Source of the DNA: CAZUGA01 sp964626505
GTDB taxonomy: Bacteria; Pseudomonadota; Gammaproteobacteria; Methylococcales; UBA1147
Length of the DNA: 7,587 nt
Direction: 5' to 3'
Assembly (NCBI GenBank): GCA_964626505.1
Contig: CAZVFR010000176.1
Coordinates: 1-7,587 of the forward strand
Part shown: positions 1 through 5,519 of the stretch, piece after piece
Layout: every line of letters begins with the position of its first letter
Numbering within the stretch: the first letter of the stretch is position 1
Program-made: the position numbers and the translations under genes
The notes under the pieces: model-generated
The model's database searches: none
Told to the model about the DNA's origin: nothing
What the model saw: the letters and a program-made list of their open reading frames with translations, nothing else

Positions 1-115
<115 letters not shown>

Positions 116-127
116 GCATGTTGTCAT

Positions 128-191
128 CGTTTTTTTTGTTGGTTTTGCTTGTTTGTTTGTTTGTTTCTTTGTTTGGGTTTGTTTTTTGTTG
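128..191. repeat. T-rich tract with TTTG tetranucleotide repeats
   Basis: A run of T's (131-138) is followed by several consecutive TTTG units between about 148 and 170, then by degenerate copies (TTTC, GGGTTTG) up to about 190. Read on the minus strand it encodes a monotonous Lys/Asn/Thr/Gln tail. Together with the pyrimidine tract it forms about 190 bases of compositionally foreign sequence. It could be a simple-sequence repeat able to change length, or the junction of a chimeric read. Confidence 0.75.
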
Positions 192-564
192 ACCATTTTT
201 TTCTGCGAGATGTTGGTATTTAAAACTGTCTATTTCAACCGATGAACTGAAAACATCGAGTTGATTACCTGCTGCTGGCAATTTAAGGTAGGGTTTGGAT
301 TTTATAAGAGAATGATAGGTTTCTTTTAACGCATTGAAATCGCTTGAGGCTGTTGCTGCCGTGGTTTTATTTTGTCCGTGTATGTATTCGCCAAAAACGA
401 TTGTTGGATTGAATAACGGTTTTAAAGTCTGCAAATGGTGCAGAAGCTTTTTGTTGAGGTGTTCGGATACTAACTGAGTTAGTTTTCTGAGCTTTATTAG
501 GTTGTCTATATTTATTTCTGTAGACATATTTATTGAGTGCTAATCGTCGTTGTGACCCAGCACC

Positions 565-593
565 ATACTAACTCATTGAAAAGAAGTAGTAAA
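565..593 (-). promoter_or_regulatory. Weak sigma-70-like promoter candidate before the 527 gene
   Basis: On the minus strand TTTACT (593-588) and TAGTAT (570-565) are separated by 17 bases. Each matches the sigma-70 -35 and -10 consensus at four of six positions. Transcription would start near 558, about 30 bases before the ATG at 527. The match is modest and could be chance in this AT-rich stretch. Confidence 0.22.
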
Positions 594-608
594 ACTAGAG
601 CAACATTA

Positions 609-628
609 GCGCCGGTTTTGCCGGGCGC
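609..628. repeat. GC-rich hairpin
   Basis: GCGCCGG (609-615) pairs with CCGGGCGC (621-628) around the loop TTTTG, with one bulged G. No T-run follows on the plus strand, and no T-run follows the stem on the minus strand, so it is not an intrinsic terminator in either direction. It sits just outside the 657-823 inverted repeat. The adjacent CGCAGTA (626-632) is the exact reverse complement of TACTGCG (661-667), which links it to the repeat's left arm as part of a larger foldable structure. Confidence 0.5.
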
Positions 629-656
629 AGTATGAATGAGTATCGGACAAACCGTC

Positions 657-823
657 CTAGTACTGCGACAAGTTTGTATTGATGGATAGAAGGAGTCGAG
701 AAGCGGTTAGATGCTAGGCGCGGGAGCGCAGGACTAGCCCGGCTAATTCAAGCGACTGCAACAACGCAGATGACCGCTTATCGGCTGATTATATTCATCA
801 ATACAAGATTGGCGGAGTACTAG
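657..823. mobile_element. 167-bp inverted-repeat element, MITE-like or structured RNA
   Basis: The 28 bases at 657-684 match the reverse complement of 796-823 at 24 positions, with outer CTAGTACT and inner TTGTATTGATG both identical. The next 30 bases inward (685-714 against 766-795) still match at about 22 positions, including AAGCGGT. The whole is an imperfect palindrome with arms near 58 bases. The centre holds two smaller hairpins, GCGC-GGGA-GCGC (718-729) and TAGCC-C-GGCTA (735-745). Terminal inverted repeats and no transposase gene are what is expected of a MITE. If the outer TA at each end is the target duplication, it would fit the IS630/Tc1-mariner type; that is inference. A folded non-coding RNA would show the same pairing. 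No second copy lies in this window. Confidence 0.5.
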
Positions 824-1033
824 TATCTTTGGGCGTTGAAAGAGAAGGCTGACAATTAGGCAAATATTCTTTGAGTAATATATGGATCGTGGTCTTGTTG
901 ATCGCCGTATCTGCTGGACATTGCGATTCTAACTGTCTATAAGTATCGAAGTTTAACGAAGCGTGTTTGGCAAGTGTAGAGCGAGCATTATTCCGATTTA
1001 TATCGCTTTCTTATTATCTCGGCACTGAAAATT

Positions 1034-1048
1034 GGAGACGAAATCTCC
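1034..1048 (-). terminator. Weak terminator-like stem-loop after flgN
   Basis: Read on the minus strand, GGAGA, loop TTTCG and TCTCC form a five-base-pair stem followed by AATTTTC. It lies 57 bases past the flgN stop codon. The stem is short and the T-run has only four bases and begins two bases late, so it would be a weak intrinsic terminator at best. A second imperfect stem (1089-1100 with 1111-1120) overlaps the flgN stop codon but has no T-run. Confidence 0.25.
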
Positions 1049-1104
1049 GGTAGCTAAACTGATATCCAGTATTTACTATGACATGAGCAACGGATTTTCC
1101 TATT

Positions 1105-1596
1105 TCAAACGGAAATCGTTGATTGGTTGATTCGTTCTTTTTGTTTCTCACCGGTCGGACCGTATGTGTATGGCAGGTGTGATTGACCTCGAAGAATATC
1201 CAAAGAACGTTCGGTGTGGCGATTGAGCAGTTCAATCCGCGCTCCATTCCGTTGATTTAACTGCTGGCATTGTTCGAGTATTTCCGTCAATTTAGCCCAA
1301 TAAAATTTTAACTCGGTCAATTGCTGATCGTTTTTCGTGGCTTGTTCCAAGTATATCTCTAAGCCTTCTTTATGCCCGGACAGATTAAATTTTCCCAGGA
1401 ACTCATTCTGTTGATGGGTTAGATGATTGATACGTTCAATTACCCGCTCTTTTTTGCCAGCGATGGTTTCTAACGAAGTCGACGACTTGGTATCAAGTGC
1501 ATCAGTTTCGCGTAGTAGAAGTTGGTAGAGGGTTTTAACTGCTTTGTGCAGATTCTGAAAGATATCGATTAGTTCCTGTGGCTTGCCTGATTCCAT
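1105..1596 (-). CDS. flgN: FlgN, flagellar export chaperone
   Basis: The 163-residue product is the cytoplasmic chaperone for the hook-filament junction proteins FlgK and FlgL, which it delivers to the flagellar type III export apparatus. The sequence is almost wholly helical and coiled-coil-like. Residues 1-35 are a Leu-rich amphipathic helix. Around residues 48-53 comes the AGKKER turn usual in this family, followed by Gln/Glu/Leu-rich helices to about residue 135. A C-terminal YTYGPTGEKQK segment (near 142-153) resembles the short tyrosine-glycine tail seen in many gammaproteobacterial FlgN proteins. Length is normal for the family. It starts 11 bases after the flgM stop, without an obvious Shine-Dalgarno sequence, so it is probably translated from the flgM transcript. 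Identity rests on weak sequence motifs plus very strong context (flgM directly upstream). Confidence 0.9.
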   Translation of the reverse strand: MESGKPQELIDIFQNLHKAVKTLYQLLLRETDALDTKSSTSLETIAGKKERVIERINHLTHQQNEFLGKFNLSGHKEGLEIYLEQATKNDQQLTELKFYWAKLTEILEQCQQLNQRNGARIELLNRHTERSLDILRGQSHLPYTYGPTGEKQKERINQSTISV

Positions 1597-1607
1597 GCTG
1601 GTATTCG

Positions 1608-1913
1608 TTAGATTGGGTGGTTTTGTTCGGATTCGATGATTTTATCTGCGACTTCTTCAGAATCTATTTCGTAACTTCCATTATTCACCGCATCAGTAAT
1701 TATCGAAACATGCTCTGCGTTTATGATTGGCACGGACGCAAGGAGTTCTTGTGCCTGCTTCAACACGGAAACCGTGTCGGTCAACGACACTGAATCCGTA
1801 TCGTGAGAGGAAAACGCAGTTTTAGGCTGCGCCTTTGTTTCACTTCGCGAGGCAGTTTTTTTTGTCGATGAACCTGGGCTTAGATTCGAAATCGATCTTA
1901 TATCAATCGGCAT
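1608..1913 (-). CDS. flgM: FlgM, anti-sigma-28 factor
   Basis: The 101-residue product binds FliA (sigma-28) and blocks late flagellar and chemotaxis transcription until the hook is complete and FlgM itself is exported. Residues 1-38 are polar, Ser/Thr/Lys-rich and probably unstructured, matching the export-signal half of the family. Residues 38-98 carry the sigma-binding region: DSVSLTDTVSVLKQAQELLA, then VPIINAEHVSIITDAVNNGS and YEIDSEEVADKII, which is the standard FlgM pattern. Length is typical. The start at 1913 gives the family's usual short N-terminus; no good Shine-Dalgarno sequence precedes it. A near-perfect sigma-28 promoter lies 35 bases upstream, so FlgM and FlgN rise when FliA is free, the usual feedback loop. 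Confidence 0.96.
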   Translation of the reverse strand: MPIDIRSISNLSPGSSTKKTASRSETKAQPKTAFSSHDTDSVSLTDTVSVLKQAQELLASVPIINAEHVSIITDAVNNGSYEIDSEEVADKIIESEQNHPI

Positions 1914-1930
1914 TGTGAGTTAGTGTAGTT

Positions 1931-1952
1931 GATAATTGTATTCACAGTTATC
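1931..1952. promoter_or_regulatory. Inverted repeat over the flgM transcription start
   Basis: GATAATTG (1931-1938) pairs along its full length with CAGTTATC (1945-1952), counting one G-T wobble, around a six-base loop. It overlaps the -10 box of the flgM sigma-28 promoter (1948-1955) and its expected start site near 1940. It could be an operator for an unknown regulator or a chance palindrome built on the conserved GATAA of the -10 box. Confidence 0.3.
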
Positions 1953-1974
1953 GGCTCCACAAATGATTACTTTA
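1948..1974 (-). promoter_or_regulatory. Sigma-28 (FliA) promoter of flgM-flgN
   Basis: On the minus strand TAAA (1974-1971) is followed after exactly 15 bases by GCCGATAA (1955-1948). This is the full TAAA-N15-GCCGATAA consensus of gammaproteobacterial FliA promoters, with no mismatch. Transcription would start near 1940, about 27 bases before the flgM ATG. It makes flgM and flgN late genes that can be transcribed apart from flgA. Confidence 0.9.
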
Positions 1975-2004
1975 AAGGTATCTGCTCAGTTACCCCCTGT
2001 TTGA

Positions 2005-2208
2005 TTTTCTAACTGTGCCAAAAAAACATTTGACACTATTTTTAATAGCAGCGGACAATCTAAACAAGCATACGAAGTTACCTTTAAAGAACCGTCTGGT
2101 GAGAAATACGAGCTAGAATTGGACTCGAACGATACCCTGAGATACCACAACGCCTTCTATAATTCGATTAGAACTAGCATTTTTAACGCGTATTCGTTGT
2201 CCCATTGA
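2005..2208 (+). other. Open plus-strand frame opposite the flgM-flgA gap
   Basis: This frame is open for 67 codons between a TGA at 2002-2004 and the TGA at 2206-2208. Its middle reads like a real protein (QAYEVTFKEPSGEKYELELD from about 2065). It has no ATG, GTG or TTG where one would be needed and no ribosome binding site. From 2113 it lies antisense to the end of flgA, whose coding pattern could account for part of the openness, but 2005-2112 is outside any gene. It may be a gene remnant or chance. I do not recognise a family. Confidence 0.2.
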
Positions 2209-2814
2209 GCCGTCCATGAGCGCGGCACCTTTCATTCTTATACGCATACCACCTGTGTGTGCAAAGATTATTACTTGCTGGCCACGGGTTATCGTTTTGG
2301 GCGTAGATAAAAGTCCGATATTTAAAACAGAACCCGCAGCCAAAGGCCGTTTGGTAATTTTACCCAGGACTTCGTCCATTTCAGTTGCGTATTTTCGGTG
2401 CGTTTGGGATAAATCAACGCGCTTTTTGGTAATTGCGTCCTGAGTAATAATTTCCCCGCGGGAGACCGATCTAGTTAACACAACGACGTGTTTGTATACC
2501 GTAATGCGCGACGCAGTATAAACCGTCCAGGGTTTCGGGTTTTTACAACTAACGCCTACGGATACACTACCGAAAAGGTGGCTGCCGGGTGCTCGAAAAG
2601 TTTGTAGAGGATCTTTGCAATTTGGCAAACGTAATCGATGGTCAAGCTTGCCTAGCTGGATCTTAAAGTCCATTTTTTGGCGTCGTAAATCTGACTCCAA
2701 AAACACCATTACCGCATCATATATTTCAGTGTGTGGCTGTAATTGCTTTATGGATTCAGCCCATACGGCGGTTTGTATGGATGCCAAAATAATTGAGAGA
2801 AATATTACACGCAT
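2113..2814 (-). CDS. flgA: FlgA, P-ring assembly chaperone
   Basis: The 233-residue product is a periplasmic chaperone that helps FlgI assemble into the flagellar P ring. Residues 1-19 are a Sec signal peptide (MRVIFLSIILASIQTAVWA) with a likely cut after VWA. An N-terminal domain follows, with Cys66 and Cys90 placed to form a disulfide. An SAF domain runs from about 108 to 170 (VVVLTRSVSRGEIITQDAI, then LGKITKRPLAAGSVL). The C-terminal beta domain covers about 170-233 and ends in the typical RIRVKNASSNRIIEGVVVS segment. Length is normal. The ATG at 2814 has AAGG five bases upstream and gives the intact signal peptide. A sigma-54 promoter lies directly upstream. The gap of 199 bases to flgM contains flgM's own promoter. 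Confidence 0.96.
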   Translation of the reverse strand: MRVIFLSIILASIQTAVWAESIKQLQPHTEIYDAVMVFLESDLRRQKMDFKIQLGKLDHRLRLPNCKDPLQTFRAPGSHLFGSVSVGVSCKNPKPWTVYTASRITVYKHVVVLTRSVSRGEIITQDAITKKRVDLSQTHRKYATEMDEVLGKITKRPLAAGSVLNIGLLSTPKTITRGQQVIIFAHTGGMRIRMKGAALMDGSMGQRIRVKNASSNRIIEGVVVSQGIVRVQF

Positions 2815-2851
2815 AGACGCCTTGAGGTCGATTAAGAATAGTAACGATTAA

Positions 2852-2867
2852 AGCACAAAGAATGCCA
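2852..2867 (-). promoter_or_regulatory. Sigma-54 promoter of flgA
   Basis: On the minus strand TGGCATTCTTTGTGCT has the invariant GG and GC ten bases apart, and it matches the sigma-54 consensus TGGCACG-N4-TTGCW well. The start site would fall near 2841, giving a leader of about 27 bases before the flgA ATG. It is identical at 12 of 16 positions to the flgB promoter at 5062. This fits flagellar genes switched on by a FlrC/FleR-type or FlrA/FleQ-type activator. Confidence 0.82.
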
Positions 2868-2889
2868 TGTGAGTCGATGAAGCGTTTTT

Positions 2890-2895
2890 TATAAT
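2890..2895 (+). promoter_or_regulatory. Candidate -10 box for cheV
   Basis: A perfect TATAAT lies 45 bases before the cheV ATG, preceded by a T-run, but no acceptable -35 hexamer is found 15-18 bases upstream. I saw no sigma-54 or sigma-28 promoter for cheV on the plus strand. It could be an activator-dependent sigma-70 promoter or a chance AT-rich match. Confidence 0.3.
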
Positions 2896-2940
2896 TGCCG
2901 CTATTCTTAATTGATTATCCTTAAACTATTGGGGAAACCG

Positions 2941-3879
2941 ATGGCTGGTATTCTGGAAGGCGTTGATCAGAGAACAAAATTGGCGGGGCATAATCGCCTT
3001 GAATTACTTTTATTTAAATTGTGCGGTTCACAACGATTCGGCATTAACGTCTTTAAGGTTAAAGAAGTCATCCAGTGTCCTTCGTTAATACAAATACCCA
3101 AATCACATAGCGCGGTTTGCGGCGTAGCGCACCTTCGCGGCACTACAATCCCGGTACTTGACCTTTCACTCGCGATTGGTGGGGCAGCTTTGCCGCACGA
3201 CCGTAAAGGTTATGTGATTATCACTGAGTACAATCGGACCACTCAAGGGTTTTTGGTAAGTGCTGTCGACAAAATCGTCAATATGAATTGGGACGCCATC
3301 AAGCCACCGCCAAGAGGAACGGGTAAAGACAGTTATTTGACTGCAGTGACCGAGGTTGAAAAGGAATTGATCGAAGTTATAGATGTTGAAAAGGTTATGA
3401 AGGAGGTTATTGGCGGTGAGGAATCCATTTCCGAGGGTATAATCGATAATGATTTGTGCACAGAGGGACAACACATACTGGTTGTAGATGATTCGTCCGT
3501 AGCGCGCAATCAGGTCAAACGCGTGTTGGATCAGTTACATGTTTCGTGCACCTTGGCCAAAGATGGGTTGGATGCGTTGGAAAAGTTGCGGGCTTGGATC
3601 GATGAAGGAAAAAATCTTTCCGAATACTTGGCGTTGATCATTTCTGATGTGGAAATGCCGCGTATGGACGGGTATACGTTAACCACCAAAATTCGCAAAG
3701 ATCCGACAATGGCAGATGTGTATGTCGTACTGCATACCTCCTTGAGCGGAGTTTTTAATCAGGCTATGATCGAAAAGGTCGGCGCGGACAAATTTTTGGC
3801 CAAATATGAACCTGATGAACTGGCAACCTTGGTTCAGACGCGCCTTAAAGATCATATGCAACATATACAAGCTGCGTAG
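2941..3879 (+). CDS. cheV: CheV, CheW-receiver chemotaxis coupling protein
   Basis: The 312-residue product links chemoreceptors to CheA and takes up phosphate from it, which helps adaptation. A CheW-like coupling domain fills about residues 12-160 (LLLFKLCGSQRFGINVFKV, then VCGVAHLRGTTIPVLDLS). A receiver domain follows at about 178-300, with Asp183-Asp184 in ILVVDDSS, the phosphoacceptor Asp236 in ISDVEMPRMDG, Thr266 in HTS and the invariant Lys288 in LAKYEP; all key residues are present. The ATG at 2941 is chosen because MAGILEGVDQRTKLAGHNRL is the usual CheV start and GGGGA lies six bases before it. A TTG at 2911 in the same frame would add ten residues foreign to the family. cheR follows 60 bases later, probably co-transcribed. 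Which receptor signals it serves cannot be told. Confidence 0.97.
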   Translation: MAGILEGVDQRTKLAGHNRLELLLFKLCGSQRFGINVFKVKEVIQCPSLIQIPKSHSAVCGVAHLRGTTIPVLDLSLAIGGAALPHDRKGYVIITEYNRTTQGFLVSAVDKIVNMNWDAIKPPPRGTGKDSYLTAVTEVEKELIEVIDVEKVMKEVIGGEESISEGIIDNDLCTEGQHILVVDDSSVARNQVKRVLDQLHVSCTLAKDGLDALEKLRAWIDEGKNLSEYLALIISDVEMPRMDGYTLTTKIRKDPTMADVYVVLHTSLSGVFNQAMIEKVGADKFLAKYEPDELATLVQTRLKDHMQHIQAA

Positions 3880-3939
3880 TCTAATCGTGCGGAAGATCAG
3901 ATCGTTGTGCCCAGCTTTCTTGCGTAACGCGCACGGTCA

Positions 3940-4809
3940 GTGAAATCTAAGCAACTTAAAATAGATCCAAATCGGACTGAAATCAGTCCGCTTCAGTTTA
4001 GGGTTTTTAAGCGATTTTTGAATGATACTTGCGGTATAGCCCTGGGTGATAATAAGCAGTATCTGGTCAATAATCGTTTGACGGGGATATTAGAAAAGAC
4101 CGATTATGTGTCTATGGACGCCTTGGCTGATGCTTTAGGCGAAAAAAAAGCACCATCTAAGCTGGTCGCCGATGTCATCGATTTGATGACTACCAATGAA
4201 ACCTTTTGGTTCCGTGACTCGGTGCATTTTGACGAATTGAAGACGCGGATTTTTGCAGAATTATCGTCGAAAAAGTTTGTCTCTGCCAGGATCTGGTCGG
4301 CAGCTTGCTCGTCAGGTCAAGAACCGTATTCAATTAGCATCGCGGCACACGAATATTACAGCAAACACAAACCTGGTGGGTTTAGCAACGTTCAAATTAT
4401 CGGTACGGATATATCAAAATCCATCCTTGCACAAGCCAAGCAAGCAAATTATACGAACATGGCATTATCTCGTGGCATCCATGTTGCCAATAAGGCAAGA
4501 TATTTCGAACCTAATGGAGAGGGTTGGAAACTGAAAACAGAAATTGCGTCTAGGGTTCGATTCCAACAATTTAACCTGCGCAAGTCGTTTCAGGCTTTAG
4601 GACATTTTGATGTTATATTTTGTCGGAATGTATTGATTTATTTTTCTGATGAAGCCAAAAAGGACATTCTGTCTCGTATGGCCCAAGTTTTGAAACCCGG
4701 TGGCTACTTATTCCTAAGTAGTACCGAAGCCATGCCCTTAGGTTTCGATTTATTCGAACTGGTCCCGGGCACAAACGTCCGTTATTACCGGCCCAAAACT
4801 TCAACATAG
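3940..4809 (+). CDS. cheR: CheR, chemoreceptor glutamate methyltransferase
   Basis: The 289-residue enzyme transfers methyl groups from S-adenosylmethionine to glutamates of chemoreceptors, opposing CheB during adaptation. An N-terminal helical domain (about 15-95) ends in TNETFWFRD (85-93). The Rossmann-type SAM domain has WSAACSSGQEPYS (119-131), the acidic GTD motif (155-157) whose Asp typically contacts SAM, FQQFNLRKSF, and FCRNVLIYF (227-235). KPGGYLFLSSTEAM is near the end. No C-terminal receptor-tethering pentapeptide reader or extra domain is visible; the length is that of plain CheR. The start is GTG at 3940. A TAA stop lies in frame 14 bases upstream and no ATG occurs inside the conserved N-terminus, so this is the only sensible start, although its Shine-Dalgarno sequence is poor. 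The 60-base gap to cheV has no terminator. Confidence 0.97.
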   Translation: MKSKQLKIDPNRTEISPLQFRVFKRFLNDTCGIALGDNKQYLVNNRLTGILEKTDYVSMDALADALGEKKAPSKLVADVIDLMTTNETFWFRDSVHFDELKTRIFAELSSKKFVSARIWSAACSSGQEPYSISIAAHEYYSKHKPGGFSNVQIIGTDISKSILAQAKQANYTNMALSRGIHVANKARYFEPNGEGWKLKTEIASRVRFQQFNLRKSFQALGHFDVIFCRNVLIYFSDEAKKDILSRMAQVLKPGGYLFLSSTEAMPLGFDLFELVPGTNVRYYRPKTST

Positions 4810-4973
4810 CTCGGGCTTTTCGTTATGGTTGCGTCATAGAAAATCATGCCGCTTGCGTGAAGTTGACATTTTCTTCTATCTAAACCTCCACAAACCCGTC
4901 CGGGTTCGATCTCATGAACTACTTCGGATGGCGTTCTTGTCTATTCAATAAAGCGGTTTAAATTATCAAGGTA

Positions 4974-5019
4974 TTGCCGTTTGGCGGCGAAATATTGCCA
5001 CCTGCATATAACTTGCCGT
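4974..5019. promoter_or_regulatory. TTGCC repeats, candidate activator sites
   Basis: TTGCC occurs at 4974, 4995 and 5013. TATTGCC is exact at 4972-4978 and 4993-4999, 21 bases (two helical turns) apart, and TTGCCGT is exact at 4974-4980 and 5013-5019. The group lies about 45-90 bases upstream of the flgB -24 box, a place where flagellar enhancer-binding proteins such as FlrC or FleR bind. TTGCCG (4974-4979) can also pair with CGGCGAA (4985-4991) with one bulge. The regulator is not known from the sequence. Confidence 0.35.
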
Positions 5020-5061
5020 AGAAAACTGGTGTAAGTCATTGTATTAACGTTATAGAAACGA

Positions 5062-5077
5062 TGGCATGGGATGTGCT
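5062..5077 (+). promoter_or_regulatory. Sigma-54 promoter of the flgB operon
   Basis: TGGCATGGGATGTGCT has GG and GC at the required ten-base spacing and differs little from the sigma-54 consensus. The start site would lie near 5088-5089, giving a leader of about 30 bases before the flgB ATG. It drives flgB, flgC, flgD, flgE and probably the genes beyond the window edge. An ATG at 5071 inside this promoter cannot be the flgB start. Confidence 0.85.
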
Positions 5078-5118
5078 CTTGTGCTCTTGAATTTCAAAAA
5101 TATGTTCAAGGCGATTCC

Positions 5119-5517
5119 ATGGCTATAAATTTTGACAAATTATTTGGTGTGCACCCGCAGATGTTGAATATTCGGGGTAAGCGGACAGAGTTACTGGCCG
5201 GCAATTTGGCGAATGCCGATACGCCGGGGTACAAGGCAAAAGATATAGATTTCAAAACAGTATTCAAGTCAGCTCAATCCCATGTGGCACCCGTTCACAT
5301 GGATGTTACCCAGACTAACCACATAATGCCGGATAGTCATCTCGCGCAAGGCCAAATCAAATACAGAATTCCCACCCAACCGTCTATCGATGGGAATACC
5401 GTGGAGAATCAAATTGAGCAGGCCAAATACACTGAGAATGCGTTGCGATACCAAGCCAGCTTGCGCTTTTTGACGGGTAAAATCAGCGGGATTATGACCG
5501 CATTGAGAGGAGAGTAA
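5119..5517 (+). CDS. flgB: FlgB, flagellar proximal rod protein
   Basis: The 132-residue product is one of the proximal rod subunits joining the MS ring to the distal rod; it crosses the periplasm and leaves through the flagellar export apparatus, so it has no signal peptide. The rod/hook N-terminal motif is clear: LLAGNLANADTPGYKAKDID (25-44). The C-terminal helix (about 106-132, ENALRYQASLRFLTGKISGI) is the partner half of the rod helical domain. The ATG at 5119 has AAGG seven bases upstream and matches the family start MAINFDKLFGVHP. A further upstream ATG at 5071 lies within the sigma-54 promoter and is rejected. Two bases separate the stop from flgC, indicating coupled translation. The TCAAGGCG before the start also precedes flgA. 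Confidence 0.97.
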   Translation: MAINFDKLFGVHPQMLNIRGKRTELLAGNLANADTPGYKAKDIDFKTVFKSAQSHVAPVHMDVTQTNHIMPDSHLAQGQIKYRIPTQPSIDGNTVENQIEQAKYTENALRYQASLRFLTGKISGIMTALRGE

Positions 5518-5519
5518 GC

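Larger units (their letters stand above)
528..1104. other. 577-base gap without a convincing gene
   Basis: This gap between the hypothetical gene and the end of flgN holds a GC hairpin (609-628), a long imperfect inverted repeat (657-823) and a small stem-loop (1034-1048). Two open frames without start codons cross it. A minus-strand frame is open from 1010 to the stop at 798-800 (70 codons, protein-like composition). A plus-strand frame is open from 718 to the stop at 850-852 (44 codons). Neither has ATG or GTG, and the only TTG codons lie near their ends, so both may be remnants or chance. No tRNA or recognised riboswitch was seen. Confidence 0.7.
2828..2914. repeat. 14-bp inverted repeat bracketing the flgA promoter
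   Basis: Positions 2828-2841 match the reverse complement of 2901-2914 at 13 of 14 bases (core ATTAAGAATAG against CTATTCTTAAT), 59 bases apart. The left arm covers the expected flgA start site and the right arm lies in the cheV leader, so the pair encloses the flgA sigma-54 promoter. It may be a pair of operator half-sites in this divergent region or a stem in the cheV leader RNA. Confidence 0.5.
4810..5118 (+). other. 309-base leader between cheR and flgB
   Basis: No gene is seen here. The stretch holds a short palindrome AACCCG-TC-CGGGTT (4893-4906) without a T-run, three TTGCC copies (4974-5019) and the flgB sigma-54 promoter (5062-5077). No convincing intrinsic terminator for cheR is present. 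The length leaves room for activator binding sites upstream of the sigma-54 promoter. Confidence 0.7.

Noticed and set aside
700..720. GTTAGATGC resembling an integron attC core
   Set aside because: It fits GTTRRRY, but no matching RYYYAAC partner lies at the proper distance, and there is no cassette array or integrase.
1014..1247. Minus-strand frame across the end of flgN
   Set aside because: It overlaps flgN in another frame and has the irregular composition of a shadow frame.
2016..2048. A/T-rich stems with a seven-T run on the minus strand as flgA terminator
   Set aside because: The stem CTATT/AATAG is short and AT-rich and is nine bases from the T-run, so a functional intrinsic terminator is unlikely.
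2911..2940. TTG start extending cheV by ten residues
   Set aside because: The added residues are foreign to CheV proteins, and ATG 2941 has GGGGA upstream and gives the usual N-terminus. The TTG also overlaps the right arm of the inverted repeat.
4863..4891. TTGACA as a sigma-70 -35 box upstream of flgB
   Set aside because: No acceptable -10 hexamer lies 16-18 bases downstream.
4893..4906. Palindrome AACCCG-TC-CGGGTT as cheR terminator
   Set aside because: No T-run follows on either strand and the loop is too short; it is at most a small palindrome.
4981..4999. Second sigma-54-like site TGGCGGCGAAATATTGCC
   Set aside because: The GG and GC are two bases too far apart, which abolishes sigma-54 recognition.
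5071..5118. Upstream ATG extending flgB by 16 residues
   Set aside because: It lies inside the sigma-54 promoter, before the expected transcription start, and the added residues do not fit FlgB; ATG 5119 has a ribosome binding site.
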